From Thermoguttaceae bacterium (GTDB taxonomy: Bacteria > Planctomycetota > Planctomycetia > Pirellulales > Thermoguttaceae), in contig JAFTCU010000352.1 in NCBI GenBank assembly GCA_017454585.1, positions 1 to 52,199 on the forward strand: DNA of 52,199 nucleotides, given 5' to 3'. Made by a program: the position numbers and the translations under genes. Of the stretch, positions 42,269 to 50,938 are shown in pieces; the first letter of the stretch is position 1, and each line of letters opens with the position of its first letter. Under the pieces are notes generated by a model. That model searched no databases and was not told the DNA's origin. It saw only the letters and a list, made by a program, of their open reading frames with translations.

Positions 42269-43393
42269 ATGAATAAACTGGAACTCACCCGCCGCAGTAT
42301 GCTCGGCACTTTGATGGGCCTTGCGGCAGTCCCCTCGGCTGTTTTGGCCACCGAAGACAACAGCGAGGAAGAAATCAAAGAAGATGATCTTCCGATCCGT
42401 GACGCTTCCGCGAAAGTCATCACGGGTGACCCCCGTGTCCGCGGGCCGTTCCCGATCCTTTCCACGCCATTCCTCGAAAACGGTGACGTCGATTACGAAA
42501 CCCTCGCCAGATCGGCGAAATTCGTCGATTGGGCACAGTGCCACGGTATGATCTGGCCGCAGGCGAACGACGCGGTGGACCTTCTGACCAAAGAGGAAAA
42601 ACTCAAAGGAATGACCGTCCTGGCCGAAACGATGAAAGGGCGTAACTCCGCCCTTTGCCTCGGTGTGAACGGCAAGAACACGGCCGATATGCTCGACTAC
42701 GCCCGTCACGCCGAGTCTCTCGAACCGGACGCGATCATCTCCCGCCCGCCGAACGACGCCAAAACCGAGGACGATCTGTACGAGTACTGGCACGAACTGA
42801 TGAAAATCGTGAATCGGCCGGTCATCATCCAGACCTCGGGCCCCGGCAAAAGCCCGTCCACCAAACTCCTCATCCAACTTGGAGAGGAATCCGAATATTT
42901 CGGCTATGTCAAGGAAGAGACCGCGCCGTTCGTGCCCCGCATGAAGGAACTGGTCGCGGCCAAACCGAAAATCAAGCGTGTGATGAGCGCCTGGGGCGGG
43001 TTCACGTGGCTGCACAACTGCCGCATTGGGATCGAAGGCCTCGTCACAGAACGGGCTGTTTACGCTGACCTGCTTGGCAAATTGTGGCGCGCTTACGATT
43101 CCGGCGACTATATGACTGCCAGTGACATGTACAGCAAACTCATTTTCATGCTGAACCTCAAAGAGACGATCCCCTGCGCGGAACTGCGAGGGTTCCATCT
43201 TTACTGTTGGCAGCGGCGCGGCGTGTTCCAAAACCGGCTTTCCCGAAACTACGGTCCGAACGGTTCGATCCCGGAAAAACCGATCATTTCCGAAATGAAG
43301 CTGAGCCAGGACGAAATGGACGAGCTGGATATGCGTCTGGAGTATATCACGCCCTCCTTCCGTGATGGGATTCTCTGTCCTGAATTGGGTTAA
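42269..43393 (+). CDS. Exported DapA/NanA-family (dihydrodipicolinate synthase-like) protein
   Basis: A 374-residue TIM-barrel protein of the class I aldolase DapA family. The ATG at 42269 follows AAAGGAG (42253-42259). Residues 6-30 read LTRRSMLGTLMGLAAVPSAV, a twin-arginine (Tat) signal, so it is exported folded. PILSTPFLENGDVDYE matches the family N-terminus and GYVKEETA holds the probable Schiff-base lysine. The usual GTTGE loop is replaced by WPQANDAVDL, so activity is probably not that of lysine synthesis. Family members are normally cytoplasmic. Confidence 0.8.
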   Translation: MNKLELTRRSMLGTLMGLAAVPSAVLATEDNSEEEIKEDDLPIRDASAKVITGDPRVRGPFPILSTPFLENGDVDYETLARSAKFVDWAQCHGMIWPQANDAVDLLTKEEKLKGMTVLAETMKGRNSALCLGVNGKNTADMLDYARHAESLEPDAIISRPPNDAKTEDDLYEYWHELMKIVNRPVIIQTSGPGKSPSTKLLIQLGEESEYFGYVKEETAPFVPRMKELVAAKPKIKRVMSAWGGFTWLHNCRIGIEGLVTERAVYADLLGKLWRAYDSGDYMTASDMYSKLIFMLNLKETIPCAELRGFHLYCWQRRGVFQNRLSRNYGPNGSIPEKPIISEMKLSQDEMDELDMRLEYITPSFRDGILCPELG

Positions 43394-43423
43394 GTCGTAG
43401 TCAGGCGAGAGGAGTCAATTTAA

Positions 43424-43450
43424 GGGGAGGGACCCGTAATCGGCCTCCCC
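43424..43450 (+). terminator. Probable transcript end after the DapA-family gene
   Basis: GGGGAGG (43424-43430)/CCTCCCC (43444-43450), possibly extended by an outer GCGAG/CTCGC pair. No T-run follows, so it may act as an mRNA stabiliser or Rho-linked end. The 321-base gap 43394-43714 contains this hairpin and the rpsA promoter. Confidence 0.4.
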
Positions 43451-43576
43451 CCTCGCAAGTAGTGTACAAAGGCGTGATCCTTTTCATTTTTCCATCATAT
43501 TTTTCCAGAACAGGTCTTTTTGTACTTTAAATCAATAATTCTTCAGAAAAATTTTTCTTTTTTCTCTCCCCACCCC

Positions 43577-43604
43577 TTGCAATTATTTGAAAATCTGCTA
43601 ATAT
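43577..43604 (+). promoter_or_regulatory. Sigma70-type promoter of rpsA
   Basis: TTGCAA (43577-43582) and TAATAT (43599-43604), spacer 16 bases. The mRNA leader is about 104 nt. Confidence 0.6.
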
Positions 43605-43714
43605 TGTGAGTGAAAGATTTTCCGATTAGTTGATTATAAGTGTTCAGCCGGAAAATCAGGGTCTTAACAATTTTATGTGTCGGAGCTGATTCAGTCAGCT
43701 CTCAGAGGTTTTTA

Positions 43715-45544
43715 ATGGTTAATCGTAACTTAGTTCTTGGACTGGATCAGAATGAAGGCAGCTGGGACGATCAGATCAATTTTGCTTTCGGCGAACAAAA
43801 AATGGAAGACATTGACTGGGGCGGAAACAATTTGACCGTCAACCAGATCGTCGAGGGTAAGGTCGTTCGTGTTGAAGGTGACTACGTCATCGTAGATGTC
43901 GGATTCAAAAGCGAAGGTCTTGTCAACCGTAACGAGTGGGAAGAAGGTCAGGAACTTCCCAAGCCAGGCGACACGATTCGTGTTCTGATCGAAGAAGTCG
44001 AAGACGGAAGTAACGCAGGCGGAATGCCCCAGATGGATGAATCCAAGGGCATGATTATGCTCAGCAAACGCAAAGCCGAGAAAATCGAAGCCTGGAAAAA
44101 AGTCATGGAATCCGTTCATGAAGGCGATGTGGTCACCGGTAACGTCATCCGCAAAATCAAGGGTGGCTTGCTCGTTGACATTGGCGTGAACGTCTTCCTT
44201 CCGGCCAGTCAGGTGGACATCCGCCGCCCGGCCGACATTGGTGAATACATTGGCCGTCAGATTCAGTGCTCCGTCCTGAAAATTGACGAACCGCGCCGTA
44301 ACATCGTCGTCAGCCGCCGTTTCCTCATCGAGAAGGAACGCGAAACCCAGAAGCAGGAACTGCTCCAGCAGCTCAAGCCGGGTGAAATCCGCAAAGGTGT
44401 TGTCAAGAACCTCGCAGATTTCGGTGCGTTCGTTGATCTGGGAGGAATTGATGGTCTCCTCCACATCACCGATATGAGCTGGGGCCGCATCAATCACCCG
44501 CAGGAAATGCTGTCTCTCGATCAGGAAATCGAAGTCGTCATTCTTTCTGTCGATTACAAGAAAGAAAAAATCGCTTTGGGTCTGAAGCAGAAAACCGCGT
44601 CTCCGTGGGAAGAAGTTGAAGCCAAATATCCGCCGGGAAAAGTCGTGCATGGTACGGTTGTCAACGTGATGACCTACGGCGCGTTTGTCAAACTCGAAGA
44701 AGGTGTTGAAGGTCTCGTTCATATCAGTGAAATGAGCTGGACCAAACGTATCAATCATCCGAGTGAACTGGTTTCTCCGGGCGATGAGATCGACGTGGTC
44801 GTTCTTTCGATCAACAAGAACAAGCAGGAAATCTCCCTCGGTATCAAGCAGACGAAAGAGAATCCGTGGGAAGCTGTCGCGAACAAATATCCGCCGGGAA
44901 GCACCGTCGTTGGTACCGTTCGCAATCTGACCAATTACGGCGCCTTCATCGAAATTCAGGAAGGTATCGACGGTCTGCTCCACGTTTCTGACATGAGCTG
45001 GACCCGCCGTATCACTCACCCGAGTGAAATGGTCGAAAAAGGCCAGAAGATCGAATGCCGCGTTCTCTCGGTTGACCAGGCTCGCCGCCGCATCGCACTG
45101 GGGCTGAAACAGATGACCGAAGATCCGTGGGCACACGATATTCCGAGCAAATACGAACCTGGCCAGCTGGTCAAGGGAACCGTTACGAAAATCACCAACT
45201 TCGGCGTTTTCGTCGGACTTGAAGACGGTCTGGAAGGCCTGCTCCACATTTCCGAGCTGGCGGACCACAAAGTTGACAATCCGGAAGACATCGTTAAAGT
45301 CGGTGAGGAAATCGAGGTGAAAATCCTCCGCGTTGACACGGAAGACCGCAAAATTGGTCTCTCCCGCAAACGTGTTGAGTGGGCGGAAGACGCTGAGGAA
45401 CCGGTTCCGGAAGACAACACTCCGACCGCTGCTCCGATTCATCCTTCTTCTTCCACCAAAGATCTGAAAGGTGGAGGAGGCTCTGCCGGTTTCGAGCAGT
45501 TGAAGCAGGATGCTGAAGAGGATGCTCCGAGCGATCAAGCCTGA
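43715..45544 (+). CDS. rpsA: 30S ribosomal protein S1
   Basis: Binds mRNA leaders on the small subunit and helps initiation. From ATG 43715 (AGAGG a few bases upstream) the protein has 609 residues and six S1 RNA-binding domains. Domains three to six are closely alike (GVVKNLADFGAFVDLGGIDG, GTVVNVMTYGAFVKLEEGVE, GTVRNLTNYGAFIEIQEGID, GTVTKITNFGVFVGLEDGLE). The first two are more divergent, as in other bacteria. An upstream in-frame ATG at 43640 has no ribosome site. The acidic, Pro-rich tail (about 570-609) is disordered. Flanked by a promoter and a terminator, so monocistronic. Confidence 0.94.
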   Translation: MVNRNLVLGLDQNEGSWDDQINFAFGEQKMEDIDWGGNNLTVNQIVEGKVVRVEGDYVIVDVGFKSEGLVNRNEWEEGQELPKPGDTIRVLIEEVEDGSNAGGMPQMDESKGMIMLSKRKAEKIEAWKKVMESVHEGDVVTGNVIRKIKGGLLVDIGVNVFLPASQVDIRRPADIGEYIGRQIQCSVLKIDEPRRNIVVSRRFLIEKERETQKQELLQQLKPGEIRKGVVKNLADFGAFVDLGGIDGLLHITDMSWGRINHPQEMLSLDQEIEVVILSVDYKKEKIALGLKQKTASPWEEVEAKYPPGKVVHGTVVNVMTYGAFVKLEEGVEGLVHISEMSWTKRINHPSELVSPGDEIDVVVLSINKNKQEISLGIKQTKENPWEAVANKYPPGSTVVGTVRNLTNYGAFIEIQEGIDGLLHVSDMSWTRRITHPSEMVEKGQKIECRVLSVDQARRRIALGLKQMTEDPWAHDIPSKYEPGQLVKGTVTKITNFGVFVGLEDGLEGLLHISELADHKVDNPEDIVKVGEEIEVKILRVDTEDRKIGLSRKRVEWAEDAEEPVPEDNTPTAAPIHPSSSTKDLKGGGGSAGFEQLKQDAEEDAPSDQA

Positions 45545-45570
45545 TTCTGTTTTTGAGTCAGCATGAACCT

Positions 45571-45607
45571 AAAACGGTATGCACGTTGGTGTATACCGTT
45601 TTTTTGT
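45571..45607 (+). terminator. Terminator of rpsA
   Basis: AACGGTATGCAC pairs with GTGTATACCGTT (12 bp with one G-T pair, four-base loop), followed by TTTTTTT. Confidence 0.9.
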
Positions 45608-45689
45608 ATGTTTGTAACGATTCTGATTTTTTTTCGTGATAATCTCAAAATTATTTTATTCTGCTCTTCCAAAAAGAGAACATTTTAAT

Positions 45690-45695
45690 TATAAT
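45690..45695 (+). promoter_or_regulatory. Possible -10 box of the micropeptide gene
   Basis: TATAAT (45690-45695) lies about 77 bases ahead of the small ORF at 45772. No strong -35. An inverted repeat ATTCTC-GAATCT-GAGAAT (45732-45749) lies between it and the ribosome site. Confidence 0.4.
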
Positions 45696-45771
45696 TCCTC
45701 CTGAAATGAACGAATAATTGGAAGGTGGTTAATTCTCGAATCTGAGAATAAAAAATAAAGGAGCGTGCATC

Positions 45772-45849
45772 ATGGATGTTTTGTTTTTGGTTTTTAACGT
45801 CATTTTTTTGGCTATTTGGACATTTGTAGGAACATTGATGGTCCATTAG
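45772..45849 (+). CDS. 25-residue hydrophobic membrane micropeptide
   Basis: ATG 45772 to TAG 45847-45849 encodes MDVLFLVFNVIFLAIWTFVG followed by TLMVH, essentially one transmembrane helix. AAAGGAG, a full Shine-Dalgarno, ends about eight bases before the ATG, and an intrinsic terminator starts 21 bases after the stop. Such a compact, complete gene is unlikely by chance. I do not know a homologue; the function could be membrane-protein regulation or a toxin-like peptide, but nothing in the sequence decides this. It lies in the otherwise gene-free 617-base gap between rpsA and recA. Confidence 0.65.
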   Translation: MDVLFLVFNVIFLAIWTFVGTLMVH

Positions 45850-45869
45850 TTGGTCATCTGCATGTAGGC

Positions 45870-45908
45870 AGGCAGGGATGTATCTTGACAAATTCCCTGC
45901 CTTTTTTA
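45870..45908 (+). terminator. Terminator of the micropeptide gene
   Basis: GGCAGGGA (45871-45878)/TCCCTGCC (45894-45901) followed by a T-rich tract. Confidence 0.85.
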
Positions 45909-46078
45909 TTTTCTGGAAAGTTTAAACTCGTTCACGATTTCTTTGATATGAAAGTTATCCTCTTATGGAAGGTTTTCGCTAATGATCTCATTATTCACAA
46001 AAGGAAATCTGTAAGAGTTTGTACCTGACTGGATCGAGTACTTTGGAAACAGATTGATGAAACTTTCAGAAGTTTTTC

Positions 46079-46125
46079 TAAAAAAAGGATCGGGGAAGAC
46101 ATTTACCCTATGCTCCTCCGATCCT
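46079..46125 (-). terminator. Terminator of recA
   Basis: On the minus strand AGGATCGG pairs with CCGATCCT (46118-46125 with 46086-46093), with partial pairing beyond, followed by seven T. The remaining gap (45909-46078) shows nothing recognisable. Confidence 0.8.
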
Positions 46126-46161
46126 ATGACTCAAAACTTATCGTGACAATATCCGCGTTTC

Positions 46162-47295
46162 TTAAAGATTAATGTTCGCGTTCTCATCGTCCAGCCCATC
46201 GAACTCCGGGAGAGAATTCTCCTCCGGGTCCGAAACTCCATCCTCCGTAACCGGCTGAAGATTTTCCAAAACTTTCGCGCGAAGTTCTTCCACAAAATCC
46301 GGGTTCTCACGCAGAAACTGACGAACTTTCTCGCGGCCCTGACCAAGCGGCTGGTCACCGTAACGGAACCACGCCCCACTGCGAACGATGATTTTCTGAT
46401 TCAAAGCGTGATCCAGAATATCGCCCTCATAACTGATCCCTGAATCGTGCATCATGTCAAACTCAGCCGTCTGGAACGGAGGCGCGACCTTGTTCTTGAC
46501 CACTTTCGCCTTGACGCGCTGGCCAATAACATTTTCGCCGTCTTTGATCTGGCCAATTCGACGAACATCGATGCGACACGAGCAGTAAAATTTCAGAGCG
46601 CGTCCGCCGGGAGTTGTTTCAGGGGAACCATACCCCATCGTCCCGATTTTGTCACGGATCTGGTTGATAAAGATGACGATCGCCTTGCTCTTTGAAATCG
46701 CACCGGTGAGTTTACGCAGAGACTGGCTCATAAGCCGGGCCTGCAAACCTACAAACTGGTCACCGATTTCACCCTCCAGCTCTTTTTTCGGAACGAGAGC
46801 CGCCACGGAGTCCACGACCACCACGTCCACAGAATTGGAACGAATGAGCATTTCGGCAATGTGCAGCGCTTCCTCACCGCAGGAAGGCTGACTGACGAGC
46901 AGCGTTTCCAAATCCACGCCAAGTTTTTTGGCCCAACTGGGATCAAGCGCGTGTTCGGCGTCGATGAACGCGGCAATTCCGCCCATTTTCTGGGCTTGCG
47001 CAATAGCATGGAGAGTAAGCGTTGTTTTCCCGCTGGATTCCGGGCCGAACACTTCAATAATTCTGCCGCGAGGGAGGCCTTTTCCGCCAAGCGCCATATC
47101 GAGCGAGAGGCAACCCGTCGAAATCCCCTCAATATTCAGGGAGGAATTAGCCCCAAGCGCCATGATCGCCCCGGACCCAAACTCCTTTTCGATCTGGGCA
47201 ACCGTAGAACGCAACATATCGTTTTGTTCCAGAAGAACATCTATTTTTCGTTTCGGGGCCTTTACCGCGGCACCTTCATTTTTTTTCTTTGCCAT
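46162..47295 (-). CDS. recA: Recombinase A
   Basis: Forms the ATP-dependent filament on single-stranded DNA for strand exchange and SOS induction. The 377 residues carry Walker A GPESSGKT (84-91), [15 protein letters not shown] and the L1/L2 loops ([37 protein letters not shown]). The motif that usually reads FYASVRLDIRR is [11 protein letters not shown] here, with two cysteines. The C-terminal tail is acidic, as usual. It starts nine bases after the WD40 gene stop codon (TAAGGA doubles as ribosome site), so it is read as part of that operon. Confidence 0.96.
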   Translation of the reverse strand: MAKKKNEGAAVKAPKRKIDVLLEQNDMLRSTVAQIEKEFGSGAIMALGANSSLNIEGISTGCLSLDMALGGKGLPRGRIIEVFGPESSGKTTLTLHAIAQAQKMGGIAAFIDAEHALDPSWAKKLGVDLETLLVSQPSCGEEALHIAEMLIRSNSVDVVVVDSVAALVPKKELEGEIGDQFVGLQARLMSQSLRKLTGAISKSKAIVIFINQIRDKIGTMGYGSPETTPGGRALKFYCSCRIDVRRIGQIKDGENVIGQRVKAKVVKNKVAPPFQTAEFDMMHDSGISYEGDILDHALNQKIIVRSGAWFRYGDQPLGQGREKVRQFLRENPDFVEELRAKVLENLQPVTEDGVSDPEENSLPEFDGLDDENANINL

Positions 47296-47304
47296 AAGTT
47301 TTCC

Positions 47305-49512
47305 TTACTCTTTTGTGGACTTAAACATTTTCCCGGCATCGGGATCCGCTGGCACTCTGGTCTTCAGTTTTTCGTCTTCCTTTCTTTGCGTACGCGCTTC
47401 CTCTTCCGCTTCCTCACGTTCTTCCCTGGTGAGATTGCTTGTCATTTCACTGAATTTTTTCTGAATTTCCGCCAGGGAGTCTTCGTTGGCCGTGACGGCT
47501 TTTCCACCTTTCGTCGTACTCTCATCCACCATAAAACGGGAATTGATTGGAATGTCTTCCACGTGCCACATCCGAACAAGGCAATCGTCTCCGCCTCCGA
47601 GAAAGTATTTATTGTCCTGTGAGAAAAATCCCGAAACCAGGTAGTATTCATTCTTCTCCATGGTTGATTTTTCATTCACAGACGTGCGCAGAGCACCGAG
47701 GAAATCATACGGCGCCTTCCCTTTATAAATCAAAATCTCATCACCAAGGATCATGACCATCTTCTGATCCATGGAGTACAAGATATGACGTACATTTCGG
47801 GTCGTATTCTCTGAATTCTTCGGAGACCAGTACGCTATGCACTTCACGCCTTCACGGGGACGGTTCGTTCTCGGAGCGAAATCCCAGAACACAATACGAC
47901 CATAATTATCCGCCGAAACAATCGTCAGGCCCTTTCTATCGCCCTCTTTTGACTCGGATGTCATATCAGGTGAGACAGCCAGCACCACGGATTCAGCGTT
48001 CGGGAAATCGTGATGACTGACTCCCTGAACCAAATTCGGTTTGAATTCCGAGGTGTAACCCTTGCGGGGACGCTGTTCTTCCGACTTCAGATCCGCCATG
48101 CAGGTCCCATAGGCCGGGTTGTTCGTTCGATTGTCGAAATAATAGATGCCCGCATTGGAACCGGCAGCCGCCGCGATCAGGTACTTGCCGTTCGGTGTGT
48201 ATTGAACATCGCAGTATTTTCCAACGGGCTGGAAAGTCTGATAGTAGGTATCCACTTTGGAGAGCAGATCGCCCGTGCCCCGCTTGCGAAGTACTTCGCT
48301 CCAGTTTTCAATGTCCCAGAGGATCAAGGCGCCACAGGTTGTATAAGAGTTACCTGTTTCATCAAGGGCGTCCACTGTGGCGGCTAAAACAAACTGGCGG
48401 CCAGAGGGGGTGAACGTCACCGCGTGGATCGTATGCACTTTGCCCATTCGCTGCAGTGTACGCATATTCGGCTGCATTTTATTGACAAAATGCCATGTTG
48501 GAGTTTCGACTCCATCTTCTCCCGGAAGGGAATCGAGGCTCCAAAGAATCGCATTTCCACCCGAGTCAGCCGAAACGACTTTCTTCCCGTCAGGCGAGAC
48601 CGCGATATCCACGATCGGGTACTCGTGATTCCAATAAACGACAAGCGGCTGCATGGACTCCATCGACCAGAAAGCAATGGGATAGCTCTCAACACTGGGC
48701 CGGGTTTTACTCCAGACACCTCCGTCATTGATATCGCCATGATGTTCCGCTTCCAGTTCCGCAAGCGTAGGAAGTGAAGCCCCAGAAAAGGCCTCATCGT
48801 AACTGATGTCCAGTTCATCCTCCGATTTGTCTTTGTCAAGTTGAGGTTTTGCAGATAAATGATCCGAGATACGTTTACCATTTTTCCCGAGATTCAGGTA
48901 ATCTACGTAAACCCCTGAAGGCAAATCGGCTGGCCGGCTGTCATAGGAAAGAAGACGCACGTCCTGAGCTTCTGCAAAAGCCCGGTCTTCGAAATCGTCC
49001 ATATCATTCCATTCCGGTGCGCTGTCGGCCTTTTCACGAGGCATAACCCTTCTTTCGGAGTCCTCCGCTCTCGTCCGTGGTCCGCCGGCAGTGACAAAAT
49101 ATTTTCCATCCGGCGTGATAGTCATGGCACTCGGGTAATTCCATTTGCAGTCCACGGTATAGGCTTTGACTTCATCTCGTTTAAGGCCTTTGCCCTGATT
49201 TTGAATTTGGACTGTTCCAGCGAGGGCAGGATTCTTGGGCCGATGCTGTTCCGCATACATTTTCCAGCCGGTAATCACCAAAACGATTAGCCCAAACAGC
49301 AAACCGCCAACACAAACCACGGTCGTCAGGCACCCGATGATCGTCCACTCCTTCACGACTTGCTCATCGGGAAAGCCAAACTCCCCATAGTCCAACATCG
49401 TCGGAGCGTCCGCTACGGGTGTATTATTCGGTACATAATCCTGCGGCTCCGAATCATCATCGTCATGAGGAAAATTCAGCAGAGGATTCTCTCGAACAAA
49501 AAAATTAACCAT
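47305..49512 (-). CDS. Membrane-anchored WD40 repeat protein
   Basis: A 735-residue protein with an acidic cytoplasmic N-terminus (1-55), one transmembrane helix (about 57-85, CLTTVVCVGGLLFGLIVLVI) and a large domain with WD40-like units. The clearest are SPDGKKVVSADSGGNAILWS, CGALILWDIENWSEVL and FLGGGDDCLVRMWHVED. An Asp/Glu-rich insertion (about 140-290) interrupts the propeller. A charged tail (about 665-735) follows. GAGG precedes the ATG. WD40 propellers are protein-binding platforms. It is the upstream gene of a probable WD40-recA operon. Confidence 0.87.
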   Translation of the reverse strand: MVNFFVRENPLLNFPHDDDDSEPQDYVPNNTPVADAPTMLDYGEFGFPDEQVVKEWTIIGCLTTVVCVGGLLFGLIVLVITGWKMYAEQHRPKNPALAGTVQIQNQGKGLKRDEVKAYTVDCKWNYPSAMTITPDGKYFVTAGGPRTRAEDSERRVMPREKADSAPEWNDMDDFEDRAFAEAQDVRLLSYDSRPADLPSGVYVDYLNLGKNGKRISDHLSAKPQLDKDKSEDELDISYDEAFSGASLPTLAELEAEHHGDINDGGVWSKTRPSVESYPIAFWSMESMQPLVVYWNHEYPIVDIAVSPDGKKVVSADSGGNAILWSLDSLPGEDGVETPTWHFVNKMQPNMRTLQRMGKVHTIHAVTFTPSGRQFVLAATVDALDETGNSYTTCGALILWDIENWSEVLRKRGTGDLLSKVDTYYQTFQPVGKYCDVQYTPNGKYLIAAAAGSNAGIYYFDNRTNNPAYGTCMADLKSEEQRPRKGYTSEFKPNLVQGVSHHDFPNAESVVLAVSPDMTSESKEGDRKGLTIVSADNYGRIVFWDFAPRTNRPREGVKCIAYWSPKNSENTTRNVRHILYSMDQKMVMILGDEILIYKGKAPYDFLGALRTSVNEKSTMEKNEYYLVSGFFSQDNKYFLGGGDDCLVRMWHVEDIPINSRFMVDESTTKGGKAVTANEDSLAEIQKKFSEMTSNLTREEREEAEEEARTQRKEDEKLKTRVPADPDAGKMFKSTKE

Positions 49513-49722
49513 GGCGATACCTCGTCAAAATCGGGGGAATGAATGCTAATTTGATTTAAATTATAGCACAAGCAGGCATAAATTTCAACCTTTAATCGGG
49601 TCGTTTTCAGAAAAATTTTCAAGAAAAAAGAGATTTGCCCCACAAAGTCAACACAGAATTTCCAGATTTCAAACGGCTTTCCCAAATTGTGGGAACTCGA
49701 AAATCCTGCGTCCTTACCAACG

Positions 49723-49745
49723 AAAAAGGGGACCCCCTGGTCCCC
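49723..49745 (-). terminator. Terminator of the 49778 gene
   Basis: On the minus strand GGGGACC/GGTCCCC (49728-49745) is followed by TTTTT. The rest of 49513-49777 holds no gene. Confidence 0.8.
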
Positions 49746-49777
49746 AAGCTCGTATAATTTCCCCTGTTAAAACCGTT

Positions 49778-50350
49778 TCATTCTTCATCATCCTTCGGTA
49801 AATCACGTGGATATAGTGGGATCTGTTTATACGGCGCAGATTTTTCATTCATTTCTTCCCACATTTCCCGTTCCTCATCCGAAGCGTAATACGTGAGCCA
49901 TATCTCCTGATTCTCGCCGACCAGAGCACAGTCCCAGTGCAAATAACCGTCACGTACCGCCAGCATTTTCTCCCGGGACGGCAAAATATCATGGCAAATC
50001 AGCAAATAAAGCTCTTCGTCCGAAAGATGATCCGTAAAATCAAGAACAATTTTCTTGCCATAAAGGAGATTGATCAATTTGTAGAGCTCGGTATGAAGCT
50101 CTTCGTCTGTCAGTTTCGAAGGATGAACCGGTTTGAGCGGCGGGTTAAACCACTGTGCGATTGGCAAAACAGGCGCAACTTCCCACGCCAGCATCATTTC
50201 CAAATAGTCATTTTCCACTTCGATCGGCAAGTGGTTGTCCTCGACCTGAACGATCGATTCATCATAAAAAGGTTCAAGCTCACTGCGAAGCTCCGCGTTC
50301 CGAAGTATGGCATTAACATCACATGACGAATGATTACTGAATTCTGACAT
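49778..50350 (-). CDS. Hypothetical acidic cytoplasmic protein
   Basis: About 190 residues from ATG 50350 (a TTG two codons earlier is also open). It is rich in Glu, Asp and Leu, with no signal peptide or membrane helix. Residues 75-125 (KLTDEELHTELYKLINLLYG, HLSDEELYLLICHDILP) look helical, and WDCALVGENQEIWLTYYASD forms a likely beta section. The two L-[ST]-[DS]-E-E-L words give it a repeated feel. I recognise no family. It has its own terminator. Confidence 0.7.
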   Translation of the reverse strand: MSEFSNHSSCDVNAILRNAELRSELEPFYDESIVQVEDNHLPIEVENDYLEMMLAWEVAPVLPIAQWFNPPLKPVHPSKLTDEELHTELYKLINLLYGKKIVLDFTDHLSDEELYLLICHDILPSREKMLAVRDGYLHWDCALVGENQEIWLTYYASDEEREMWEEMNEKSAPYKQIPLYPRDLPKDDEE

Positions 50351-50626
50351 TTTCAAAATCCGTTCTGATTTGATTCCTTGCTTCTGGAGGACAGGTAAAA
50401 TCCCTTGACCTGTTATTTTGCCCTCACTTCTAATGTACTATTTTTTAGAAAGATTTCAACCTTTTTTTTCAGAATTCCTGAAAAAATATTAGACTCCGAG
50501 TCTGCGTAATCGTTAAAAATGGAATTCGTGTCCTGAAAAAAGATTTTTTTTGGCCGAAAACGCTAAAGTCACTCCGGGAACAAGTCGAAGTGCCCAATGT
50601 ATGATGTTCCAGAAAATGAGGCCAAA

Positions 50627-50857
50627 ATGTTTAAAGCTTTCACGTATGCTCTTGGCGTTTTTATTCTGATTTTAGGCTTTCAGTGCCACTGCCTCAAAAA
50701 AATCACATTTACGTTTTTCCCCTCAAATGTTGATGAAAAGGACGTAAATGCGAAACCGTGTGAGTTTGTCCCATCGCCGGGTGTAGAATATTGCCTTTAC
50801 GCGATTGGGGTAATGACGATCGTGTTGACCGCCAGCGCAGGAAGAAACGAATATTAA
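50627..50857 (+). CDS. Small membrane protein with two hydrophobic segments
   Basis: About 76 residues from ATG 50627, preceded by ATGAGG at a workable distance; an ATG at 50597 would add ten residues but has no ribosome site. Segments about 5-25 (FTYALGVFILILGFQCHC) and 53-69 (VEYCLYAIGVMTIVLTASAG) are hydrophobic, joined by a loop with Asp-Glu-Lys-Asp. Unknown function. The 270-base stretch ahead holds only a short inverted repeat (AGACTC-C-GAGTCT near 50491). Confidence 0.6.
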   Translation: MFKAFTYALGVFILILGFQCHCLKKITFTFFPSNVDEKDVNAKPCEFVPSPGVEYCLYAIGVMTIVLTASAGRNEY

Positions 50858-50889
50858 AAAAGGGCCTCGACGAATCAGGCCCCTTGTAA
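50856..50889 (+). terminator. Terminator of the 50627 gene
   Basis: AAGGGCCT pairs with AGGCCCCTT (one bulge) around a nine-base loop. The downstream T content is low. A second imperfect GACGAT-type hairpin (about 50896-50922) follows. Confidence 0.55.
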
Positions 50890-50938
50890 TATCACGGGAA
50901 CGACACTTTCAGCATCGTCCCCGCGAATCTCCCGGTTT

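Noticed and set aside
42233..43231. A 332-codon minus-strand frame opposite the DapA-family gene
   Set aside because: It has no ribosome site or recognisable motif and lies fully inside a gene with a good start, Tat signal and family motifs.
43730..45538. A 602-codon open frame on the minus strand across rpsA
   Set aside because: It is the antisense of six well-conserved S1 domains. Codon bias of rpsA removes stops from this frame.
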